38,054 nt of DNA, from NCBI GenBank assembly GCA_013813435.1, contig JACCRS010000255.1:1-38054 (forward strand), in the 5' to 3' direction. This stretch comes from Gemmatimonadales bacterium (lineage in GTDB: Bacteria > Gemmatimonadota > Gemmatimonadetes > Gemmatimonadales > GWC2-71-9). Position 1 is the first letter of the stretch. Each line of letters begins with the position of its first letter. The notes under the pieces were generated by a model that saw nothing but the letters and a program-made list of their open reading frames with translations, searched no databases and was not told where the DNA came from. The position numbers were made by a program, and so were the translations under genes. Below, in pieces: positions 1 to 6,906 of the stretch.

Positions 1-191
1 GTCGACGTATCGGCCAGCGGACCCGAGTTGGCAATGATCCGAAAGGCTCCAGGACTCGCGCCGGCCGTAAAGGCACCACTGGCCGTTACCATGCCGCCGG
101 TGGCCGCGAAGACGGCAACGATCGAAAGGCTATCGCCCGCACTTTGAGTCGGGGTCGAAATCTGGGCTAGGAGGAAGACGGCCGGCAGCAT
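1..191 (-). CDS. Secreted protein with Ig-like repeat, 3' part cut off by the window edge
   Basis: Reading leftwards from an ATG at 191 gives 63 codons with no stop before the window ends. The N-terminus (MLPAVFLLAQ...) looks like the hydrophobic part of a signal peptide. The frame stays open upstream to about 260 with a run of Arg codons, so a TTG at 212 would give a fuller signal peptide with a basic n-region. Residues 18-63 (GDS...ATGG...G.FTAG...G.FRIIA.SG.LADTS) match the Ig-like repeats of the next gene upstream (355-2277), especially its third repeat. It is probably a paralogous or similarly built surface protein on the same strand. The terminator at 285-325 separates the two. The function of the missing C-terminal part cannot be judged. 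Confidence 0.6.
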   Translation of the reverse strand, partial: MLPAVFLLAQISTPTQSAGDSLSIVAVFAATGGMVTASGAFTAGASPGAFRIIANSGPLADTS

Positions 192-284
192 TCCAAATGT
201 TCGTGGGACCAACCGTCTCCGCGCAAGTCGTGGCCTCCAGCCCGGGGCGGCACCGATGGCTCAACCTCGCGAATGAGGACGGGG

Positions 285-325
285 GTAAAACGAACCGACC
301 GGAAGGGACAACCCCTCCGGTCGGT
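285..325 (-). terminator. Rho-independent terminator of the Ig-like/TIM-barrel lipoprotein gene
   Basis: Positions 294-307 and 312-325 form a 14-bp stem with one mismatch and a 4-nt loop (ACAA, 308-311). Read on the minus strand it lies about 30 nt after the stop codon at 355 and is followed by a T-rich stretch (TCGTTTTAC, 285-293). Position and structure fit termination of the 355-2277 gene before the next minus-strand gene. Confidence 0.8.
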
Positions 326-354
326 CGTTCAAATCTTGTACGTGCGCCCGAGGC

Positions 355-2277
355 TCAGCGTTTCCAGATAGAGCGTTGAAGCGGTGCCAGGTGCGCCGCC
401 ACCGCTGCGAATGCAGCCTGGTTTCCGGCGTGGGTTACAAACTTGCTATCGTAGCGCCACATCATGAGCCCCACCCCCGCCACGCCGAGCTGTTTGCCCC
501 ATTTCTCGACCTGCGACGAGTGCATCCGACAGTTGCCCGGCTTTAGTCCCCGGCCACCGGTGGTGGACAGCGCACAAGACCACTCCTCCGGGTGCTCGGG
601 ATTATCTGATGTGCCAGTCCCGATGTAATAGCTGTAACTGAAGCTAGGCGTCTTGATCCCGCCGTTCAGCGGATTCAGTGAGAACACTGTTACGAGTCCG
701 TCCTTGGCCCCCTGGGCCAGCGCCTCGTCCCGCCACCGGGCGACGTTTCCCGCATCGCCTAAGGGCAAGCGGTGCGAGTACTGCCGGACTGCGAAATCCA
801 CGTCGCGCAGCGTCTCGTGCACGCGCCACTCGTGATGTCCCAGGAACCCAACCGGCAGTGTCGGGAAGATGGCCTTGACATAGCGGGCCATCTCGTCGAG
901 CCTCGGCTTGGTGATCGTCCCCGCCGGGCCCCAGCTGTTGGCATCGCCCCCAGCCGTGCCGGTCGAAGTGTTAGCCGGCTCGTCCATGACTGAGTTGCCC
1001 AGGATCGTGCCGTCTGCCACCCCCTGGGCCACTGCGGCCTTGATAGCCGGGGTGTTATAGGTGTCCATCTTCGCCCGCCATTTGGCCATGTCGAACACGC
1101 CGTTGGTCATGTAGTTCGCGTGCGACCCGCCGGTCATGTTCATCAGCACTTTGATGTTACGGGCACGCGCCTTGGACAGCAGGTACACGATGTTATCGGC
1201 CCGATAGGCGTCCGAGCTCATGGAGAGAGGTCCCGGGGCCATCCCGGACATGAGCAGGCCCTGGAGACCGAAGGGAATACCAGACCCGGCTGGCCCGCTA
1301 CCAAGAGGCGCGGTTACAACCACGGTCGAGGTGTCCGCCAGGGAACCCGATGAAGCAATGACTCTGAACGTCCCCGCGGTGGAGCCGGCGCTGTAGAGGC
1401 CGGTCTCAGTGAGGCTACCGCCAGTGGCGGACGCAGGAGTGAGCGGAATGCTGTCTCCGTTTGCCGTCCGGCCGAAGGCCACGAACTGTCTGGTGGTGAA
1501 CGGAGCCAGGGTAGCGCTCGCAGGCACTAGCGTCACCTGCACCAGCTCAGGCGCTGGCGGCACGGTCGGCGGTACGGCCGGCGGTGGCGGTGGCGGCGGA
1601 GCCGGGGCGCTAATGGTCACGATCGCAGTGTCGACAATAGCAAGAACGGTGTGGGTTGCGATTACGTGATAAGTCCCGGCGGTATCTCCGGCTACGTACT
1701 TCCCGCCGGCGTCGATCGTGCCGCCGGTGGCGGCCCAGGTAGCGCCTACGGGCACGGCTCGACCATCCTTGAGATAGCCGGTGACGAGAAACGTCTGGCT
1801 CAGGCCGGGCGCCAGACTGGAATTTCCCGGGGCAATCTCGATCGAGTTCAGTCGAATCTGGCGCCGAACCACCTCAACGATGGCGGTGTCGATACGCTCT
1901 TTCTCACGCTGGGGTGAACGACCGATCACCATGAAGGTGCCGGTTGCCGCGGCCGAGAACCGGCCATCGGGCAGAATGGTGCCTCCGGTGGCACTCCACT
2001 CGACGAACGCACCGACGCTGTCGCCAGCGCTGTTCGTACCGTGGGCCAGGAAGCGGATCAGTTGGTTGGTTTCGACCGTGACCTTGCTGGGACTGATGCT
2101 CACCGCCACGGGTGCTGTTTGGCGAAATTGCGGGTCGTCCTGCGAGCCCGAGGTCCAGGGATGGGCTGGAGAACTATCTGGGGCAGTGGCATCACCGCCG
2201 CTGCATGCCGCGAACAACGAGAGTGCCAGTGTTCGTGAGACTGCCAGTCTCCGCGCAAGCTTGAACGTGTACGTCAT
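355..2277 (-). CDS. Lipoprotein with three Ig-like repeats and a C-terminal TIM-barrel (glycoside-hydrolase-like) domain
   Basis: 640 aa. The signal peptide ends in a lipobox (SLFAAC, Cys25), so it should be lipid-anchored in the envelope. Three BIG2/Ig-like repeats follow at about residues 56-137, 138-224 and 246-323, each with a GDS or DGR motif, an (S/A)ATGG strand and a G.(F/Y).VIA strand. A Pro-rich linker (about 225-243) precedes repeat 3. Residues about 330-640 look like a TIM barrel: IKVLMNMTGG on one strand, then a VMDEP acidic motif, FLGHHEW, VDFAVRQY, VTVFSLN and VGLMMWRYDS. A DEP motif at a strand end is typical of glycoside-hydrolase-like barrels, but I cannot name a family or substrate. 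The start is an ATG with AAAGGA about 8 nt upstream, a promoter at 2358-2386 and a terminator at 285-325, so it is probably monocistronic. Confidence 0.85.
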   Translation of the reverse strand: MTYTFKLARRLAVSRTLALSLFAACSGGDATAPDSSPAHPWTSGSQDDPQFRQTAPVAVSISPSKVTVETNQLIRFLAHGTNSAGDSVGAFVEWSATGGTILPDGRFSAAATGTFMVIGRSPQREKERIDTAIVEVVRRQIRLNSIEIAPGNSSLAPGLSQTFLVTGYLKDGRAVPVGATWAATGGTIDAGGKYVAGDTAGTYHVIATHTVLAIVDTAIVTISAPAPPPPPPPAVPPTVPPAPELVQVTLVPASATLAPFTTRQFVAFGRTANGDSIPLTPASATGGSLTETGLYSAGSTAGTFRVIASSGSLADTSTVVVTAPLGSGPAGSGIPFGLQGLLMSGMAPGPLSMSSDAYRADNIVYLLSKARARNIKVLMNMTGGSHANYMTNGVFDMAKWRAKMDTYNTPAIKAAVAQGVADGTILGNSVMDEPANTSTGTAGGDANSWGPAGTITKPRLDEMARYVKAIFPTLPVGFLGHHEWRVHETLRDVDFAVRQYSHRLPLGDAGNVARWRDEALAQGAKDGLVTVFSLNPLNGGIKTPSFSYSYYIGTGTSDNPEHPEEWSCALSTTGGRGLKPGNCRMHSSQVEKWGKQLGVAGVGLMMWRYDSKFVTHAGNQAAFAAVAAHLAPLQRSIWKR

Positions 2278-2764
2278 AGGTCTATCCTTTCATTGCTCTC
2301 CTTGCATTGAGTCCCAACCGTTCCCCCCCGATCCGCCACCACCCTTGGGCTGAGAGTATTATAAGAATTGCAGGACCCTGCCTCAACCCGCAAATTGTTT
2401 ACACTCTCATTAAAGTACCGTTTGGCAGTTTGGTCTAACAGCCTAACATTTATGTACTTGTGGAACACTAGAATACGGAAATGTAACGAAAAAACGTAGC
2501 GTTTATATACACCATGCACCCACTTTTGCAGAACTCCTACCGTCTGTATCCAGTGCACCATCGGGGCTGGACGCCGGGTCCAGACCGACTAACATTCCCC
2601 GACCCGCTCCCCCGAGGCTCCGACACCTTCATGACCGGCTCCCGCCCATACGACGCCTTCCTCTGCGCATACGAGGCGCCAAGGCTTGGCCCCTCAGGGT
2701 CGGGAAGCACACTAGAGGGAGCACTAGTGCTGAACGCCGCGGGAAGACCATCGGCCTACCGGGG
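2278..2764. other. Divergent intergenic region, AT-rich in the middle
   Basis: This 487-nt gap separates the minus-strand lipoprotein gene from the plus-strand glycosyltransferase. About 2340-2520 is clearly richer in A+T than the rest of the window, as expected for a promoter region. It contains the minus-strand promoter at 2358-2386. I could not find a convincing -35/-10 pair for the glycosyltransferase. The short ORFs in this region (for example 2514-2768, plus strand) have no coding character that I recognise. Confidence 0.6.
2358..2386 (-). promoter_or_regulatory. Sigma70-type promoter with a palindrome in the spacer
   Basis: On the minus strand TTGAGG (2386-2381) and a perfect TATAAT (2363-2358) are separated by exactly 17 nt. 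Transcription would start near 2351 and leave a leader of about 70 nt before the lipoprotein ATG at 2277. The spacer holds a small palindrome, GCAGG-AC-CCTGC on the plus strand (2369-2380), which could be an operator. The regulator is unknown. Confidence 0.65.
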
Positions 2765-3868
2765 GTGAGGATCGCCTACGTGGTAACCCGATCGGAGCCG
2801 ATCGGGGGAGCGCAGGTGCACGTGCGTGACCTGGCCACGGCGGTGCTCGCACGGGGTCACCAGCCGCTGGTTCTGACAGGGGGAAGTGGACCGTACGTGG
2901 AATCGTTGCGCGCGAGAGGGGTTCAGACCTTTACGCTGGCCAGTCTCGCGGTCCCAATCAGCCCCTTGCGAGATCTCCGGGCGCTTCAGGAGATCCGAGA
3001 CCTGCTGAAAACACTCCGCCCGGATTTGATCTCGACTCACTCCTCCAAGGCTGGAATCCTGGGCCGTTTGGCCGGACGGACTCTGAAGGTTCCTGTGATC
3101 TTCACGGCGCACGGCTGGGCATTCACCCCCGGCGTACCTTCACGGGAAGCCATGGTGTACCGGTGGATCGAGCGGCTGGCGGCCCCGCTTGCATCCAGAA
3201 TCATCACTGTCTCCGAGTTCGATCGTCAGCTGGCCCTGGCGCGCGGCATTGCCCCCGGTGACCGAGTGGTGACGATCCACAATGGCATGCCCGACATTGA
3301 CCCGGAGCTGCGAGCCGATCCCTCCCGATCCCCGGTGCGCCTGGCGATGGTCGCCCGTTTCGAGCGCCAAAAGGATCACATGACGTTATTCCACGCCCTG
3401 ACAGGGTTGATGCACGACCCCTGGCAACTCGATCTCATAGGCGATGGCCCGTTGCTGCCCGAGGCGAAAGCCCTGAGCCAACGGCTCGGTCTATTAGACC
3501 GGATCCAGTTCTGGGGTCAGCGCATGGATGTAGACGCCCGGCTCTCCCAGGTTCAAGTGGCTTTGCTCATCACCAACTGGGAAGGGTTTCCCCGCAGCAT
3601 TCTGGAAGCCATGCGCGCGGGGCTGCCGGTGGTGGCCTCTGCGGTAGGTGGTATAGCGGAGTCAGTGCGGAATGGGGAGACCGGCTTCACCGTACCCCAG
3701 GGCGACGTGGAAGCCCTGCGGCTGCGGCTGAAACAGTTGCTGGACGACTGTCAGCTGAGGGTGAGCATGGGACGGAAGGCACGAGAGCTGTACGAGCGGG
3801 CCTTCACCCTTGGCCACACTGTGGATCGGACCCTTGCGGTCTATAAAGAGGTTGCCGGGGTGGGATGA
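2765..3868 (+). CDS. GT4-family glycosyltransferase
   Basis: 367 aa, starting at GTG; the family N-terminus (VRIAYVVTRSEPIGGAQVHV) begins exactly there. GT-B fold. The N-terminal Rossmann domain carries the GGAQ loop (residues 14-17) and FTAHGW (113-118). The C-terminal domain has LIGDGPL (224-230) and the retaining-glycosyltransferase EX7E motif at E273 and E281 (NWEGFPRSILEAMRAGLPVV). Such enzymes transfer a sugar from a nucleotide-sugar donor during lipopolysaccharide, exopolysaccharide or capsule synthesis. Donor and acceptor cannot be read from the sequence. Its 3' end overlaps the convergent asparagine synthetase gene by 28 nt. The pairing of a GT4 enzyme with an AsnB-type amidotransferase is common in polysaccharide loci. 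Confidence 0.9.
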   Translation: MRIAYVVTRSEPIGGAQVHVRDLATAVLARGHQPLVLTGGSGPYVESLRARGVQTFTLASLAVPISPLRDLRALQEIRDLLKTLRPDLISTHSSKAGILGRLAGRTLKVPVIFTAHGWAFTPGVPSREAMVYRWIERLAAPLASRIITVSEFDRQLALARGIAPGDRVVTIHNGMPDIDPELRADPSRSPVRLAMVARFERQKDHMTLFHALTGLMHDPWQLDLIGDGPLLPEAKALSQRLGLLDRIQFWGQRMDVDARLSQVQVALLITNWEGFPRSILEAMRAGLPVVASAVGGIAESVRNGETGFTVPQGDVEALRLRLKQLLDDCQLRVSMGRKARELYERAFTLGHTVDRTLAVYKEVAGVG

Positions 3869-5850
3869 TTGAGGCTGGATCTGTCAGGGCTCGCATGGTG
3901 GCCTTTGCCTTCCTTCTCAAGCCACGCCTGAAACATCAGAACGTTCCATATCGACTGCTGCCAATCGCGCCGGCCCGAGAGGTGTTCGTTCCATTTGGTG
4001 CGGATCTGGCTGGCATCGAAGAAACCCTCGCGACGCAGTCGAGCTTCGTCGAGCAGTGGCTCGGCCCAGCTCCGCAGCGGACCCCGGAGCCAGTCGCCGA
4101 TGGGTACCCCAAATCCCGTCTTGGGACGGTCGATAAGCTCGCACGGCACGAACTTGTACAACACCTGACGCAGCAACCATTTCCCCTGGCCGTCCCGGAT
4201 TTTAAGGGACAGCGGCAGGCGCCAAGCAAACTCGACAACCTGATGGTCCAGCATCGGTACCCGGGTTTCCAGGCTTACGCTCATCGCCGCGCGGTCTACC
4301 TTAGCCAGGATGTCGTCGGGGAGATACCCCACGAGATCGAGAAACATCATGCGCTGGGTAAAGTCGGCCAGCGCCGCCCCGGTGTGACCATTGCCCGGCG
4401 CCGGGCCGGACTGACCCCCTGAGAGGACCACCGATGCGGGGTGTTTCCAGTGCGATGTAAGCCCGTGGTACACCTCGTCGGCGTCACGTGCGCCAAGCAC
4501 CAGGGCCAGCTTATGCAGTTTTTCCCCGGGATTCGGGTAGCGCAGCTGACTGGGGGCTAAAGCCATTGGTGCTGTCAGGAACCGGTCCCATTGGGCGGGT
4601 GATACCGCGGTAATGGCGCCGGCGAGGAGCCCGCGTGCACTACGGGGCACCCATCCGACCCTGTTCCACAGGCCCCGGCCGATAAAATGGCGGTTGTAGC
4701 CTCCAAACAACTCGTCGCCGCCGTCGCCCGACAGGCTTACGGTGACTTTGCGCCGGGCCAACTGCGCCACCAGGAAGGTCGGGATCTGAGAAGGATCCGA
4801 GAAGGGCTCGTCGTAAAGATCCGGTAGCCGCGGTATCACATCCATAGCCTCGGCGGCAGTCACGTAGAGCTCGGTATGATCGGTGCCGAGATGCCGGGCA
4901 ACGGCTTTCGCATGGTCGGCTTCGTTATGTCCTGGTTCGCGAAAGCCTATGGTGAAGGTCTGTACCGGGCGAGTACTCTGAGCCTGCATCAGCGCCACGA
5001 CAGTCGACGAGTCGATACCACCGGACAGAAAGGCGCCCAAGGGCACGTCTGCCACCATCTGCCGCCCGATGGCTCCAGACAGCAGCCGTTCCAAAACTTC
5101 CTGGGCCTGGGTGTCGCTTCCCTCAAACGGCTCGCGCACGCCTCTCTCAGCGATCTCGCGCGCCGACCAATATTGACTCTCCTTGGACGAGCCATCCGGA
5201 AGGACTGAAAGGAACGTGCCCGGCAGAAGTTTCCTAACACCGGTATAGATCGAATAGGGAGCCGGGACGTAGCCGTGGCGGAGGAAGAGCGTGAGCGCGT
5301 TGCGGTCGATTTCACCCTTCCAATGCGGATGCTGCCGCAGAGCTTTCAGCTCCGAAGCAAATACGAAGCTGCCGTTCAGCCAGCCATAGTAGACCGGCTT
5401 CTCGCCAAGACGGTCTCGAGCGATGTGCAGAGTCTGATCGGCATGATCCCAGACAGCGAGGGCGAACATGCCGGTCATGCGCTCGAGGGTAGACTTAATG
5501 CCCCAGCGCGAGACGGCGGATAGGATTACCTCGGTGTCTGAGTGGCCCCTCCAGTGGGTTGCGCCGCTCGCTTCTATCTCGTTCCTAATGTCGAGATAGT
5601 TATAGATCTCCCCATTGAAAGTGATGATGTAGCGGCCACAGTGCGAAGCCATGGGCTGGTGGCCCATGGGCGAGAGATCCAGGATCGAAAGCCGCCGATG
5701 GCCCAGGCCGAGGCCGACCCTCTCGTCCACCCAAACGCCGGAGTCATCCGGACCGCGGTGGGCCAGGCAAGTCGACATATTCTGCGCGAGCTTCATTAGA
5801 GCGGCTTTTTCGCCGCTGCTGGTGCCTAGAAACCCGACGATGCCGCACAT
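3841..5850 (-). CDS. asnB: Asparagine synthetase (glutamine-hydrolysing)
   Basis: 669 aa from the ATG at 5850. This start puts Cys at position 2 (MCGIVGFLG), which must be the N-terminal nucleophile after Met removal; a longer frame reaching 5868 (GTG) would bury it. The N-terminal class II glutaminase domain shows LAHRGPDDSG and FNGEIYNY. The synthetase domain has the PP-loop SGGIDSS at about 276-282 and SLSGDGGDELFGGY further on, plus VSLETRVPMLDHQVVEF. It uses glutamine and ATP to amidate aspartate; in polysaccharide clusters close relatives amidate sugar acids or other acceptors, so the exact substrate is uncertain. No strong Shine-Dalgarno is visible. The gene converges on the glycosyltransferase with a 28-nt overlap. 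Confidence 0.93.
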   Translation of the reverse strand: MCGIVGFLGTSSGEKAALMKLAQNMSTCLAHRGPDDSGVWVDERVGLGLGHRRLSILDLSPMGHQPMASHCGRYIITFNGEIYNYLDIRNEIEASGATHWRGHSDTEVILSAVSRWGIKSTLERMTGMFALAVWDHADQTLHIARDRLGEKPVYYGWLNGSFVFASELKALRQHPHWKGEIDRNALTLFLRHGYVPAPYSIYTGVRKLLPGTFLSVLPDGSSKESQYWSAREIAERGVREPFEGSDTQAQEVLERLLSGAIGRQMVADVPLGAFLSGGIDSSTVVALMQAQSTRPVQTFTIGFREPGHNEADHAKAVARHLGTDHTELYVTAAEAMDVIPRLPDLYDEPFSDPSQIPTFLVAQLARRKVTVSLSGDGGDELFGGYNRHFIGRGLWNRVGWVPRSARGLLAGAITAVSPAQWDRFLTAPMALAPSQLRYPNPGEKLHKLALVLGARDADEVYHGLTSHWKHPASVVLSGGQSGPAPGNGHTGAALADFTQRMMFLDLVGYLPDDILAKVDRAAMSVSLETRVPMLDHQVVEFAWRLPLSLKIRDGQGKWLLRQVLYKFVPCELIDRPKTGFGVPIGDWLRGPLRSWAEPLLDEARLRREGFFDASQIRTKWNEHLSGRRDWQQSIWNVLMFQAWLEKEGKGHHASPDRSSLNHPTPATSL

Positions 5851-5946
5851 GACAGTCAATGTAATCACCCGCGGCCGTTCGGAAACGGACCGGGTGGTGG
5901 TAGCGACCAGTATTACCGGCTAACAGGACTGGGATCGAATCGGGGG

Positions 5947-6906
5947 TCAAATCTCCCAGTTTGACATGATTACGCCCTTTGCGGGCGGGAGCTGGGGGTG
6001 GCCATCCAACAGCATCCGCAGGTCGGTCCAATGGACCCGATATCCCAGCTGTATCAAGTGCAGGTAGGCCTCAGCGAACTCGGTCTGACACCGGATGGCA
6101 ACCCGGTTCACCCGTTCCGCGGTGGCTGAGAACTGTACCGCCTGAACCAGTTGTTCGAGGGCCGCCGGGGTGGCGGCCACCAGCTTAAGAACCCTCAACT
6201 CGTCTTTGGGCCGGCCGGCAGCCAGGGGGGTCGAGTGCCACAGAGCGAACCCGGTGAGGTTGGCTCCGTCGCGCACCATGGTGGTATCTCCAATGTCGAG
6301 CTCCCTCGTGAGGGCGAGCTCGCGGGTGAAGTCGATGCCTGGGAGGAGCTGATCGGTGAGACGGCGGCACTCTTCAAGCCGGCTGGCCCACTGGGGACCG
6401 GCGCCGGAAAGCAGTTCTACAGAACCGAGGGCTCGTCGGGGTACATCGTGAACCAGGGTGACGGTGAGATGCCCGGGCACGAGACCTATCCTGCTGTAGA
6501 AGCCGATGTTATCTACGGTCCGGGGCATAGTCTCCAAACCGATAGTGGTTGCCCCCTGGGAGCGCAGCCATTCAACCGCATTGCGTACCATCGCCGATCC
6601 CAGACCCTCCCCCTGGCGGTCGGGGCGCACGGCAAGGGGCCCCATCCAGCCCTCGGTACCGGAGCGGTGCACCATGTTGAAAGCCACCAGGTGCCCTTCG
6701 GCGTCGCGCCATACCATGGAGCCATCGCCAGCGTCCTCGATGGCATAGCGCCAAACCAGATTGTTCAGGTGGGGTACTCTGACGCCTAACAGACCATCGC
6801 GGGTGTAGCGGTCGGTGAATGCCTCGGTGAAGACCCGGTTCAGCGATTCGATGTCCCGGTCTGTGGCACGTTCGGGACCGCGGATACTACGGTCAGGCCG
6901 CCACAT
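5947..6906 (-). CDS. GNAT-family N-acetyltransferase, last gene of the herA-sbcD-sbcC operon
   Basis: 319 aa. Residues about 1-150 form a GNAT domain: WMGPLAVRPDRQGEGLGSAM is the beta4 strand plus the acetyl-CoA pyrophosphate loop (RxGxGxG-type), followed by a GFYSRIGLVP segment. The second half (about 165-319) has the length of a second, degenerate GNAT fold without a clear acetyl-CoA loop. The start at 6906 is preferred because GGGGAG sits 6 nt upstream; an in-frame ATG at 6927 has no ribosome-binding site. With this start the gene overlaps the 3' end of sbcC by 14 nt, suggesting translational coupling. Its substrate is unknown, and a role in DNA repair would be guilt by association only. 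Confidence 0.85.
   Translation of the reverse strand: MWRPDRSIRGPERATDRDIESLNRVFTEAFTDRYTRDGLLGVRVPHLNNLVWRYAIEDAGDGSMVWRDAEGHLVAFNMVHRSGTEGWMGPLAVRPDRQGEGLGSAMVRNAVEWLRSQGATTIGLETMPRTVDNIGFYSRIGLVPGHLTVTLVHDVPRRALGSVELLSGAGPQWASRLEECRRLTDQLLPGIDFTRELALTRELDIGDTTMVRDGANLTGFALWHSTPLAAGRPKDELRVLKLVAATPAALEQLVQAVQFSATAERVNRVAIRCQTEFAEAYLHLIQLGYRVHWTDLRMLLDGHPQLPPAKGVIMSNWEI

Noticed and set aside
2514-2768. 84-aa ORF just before the glycosyltransferase
   Set aside because: No ribosome-binding site, no recognisable domain, and it spans the A+T-rich promoter region.
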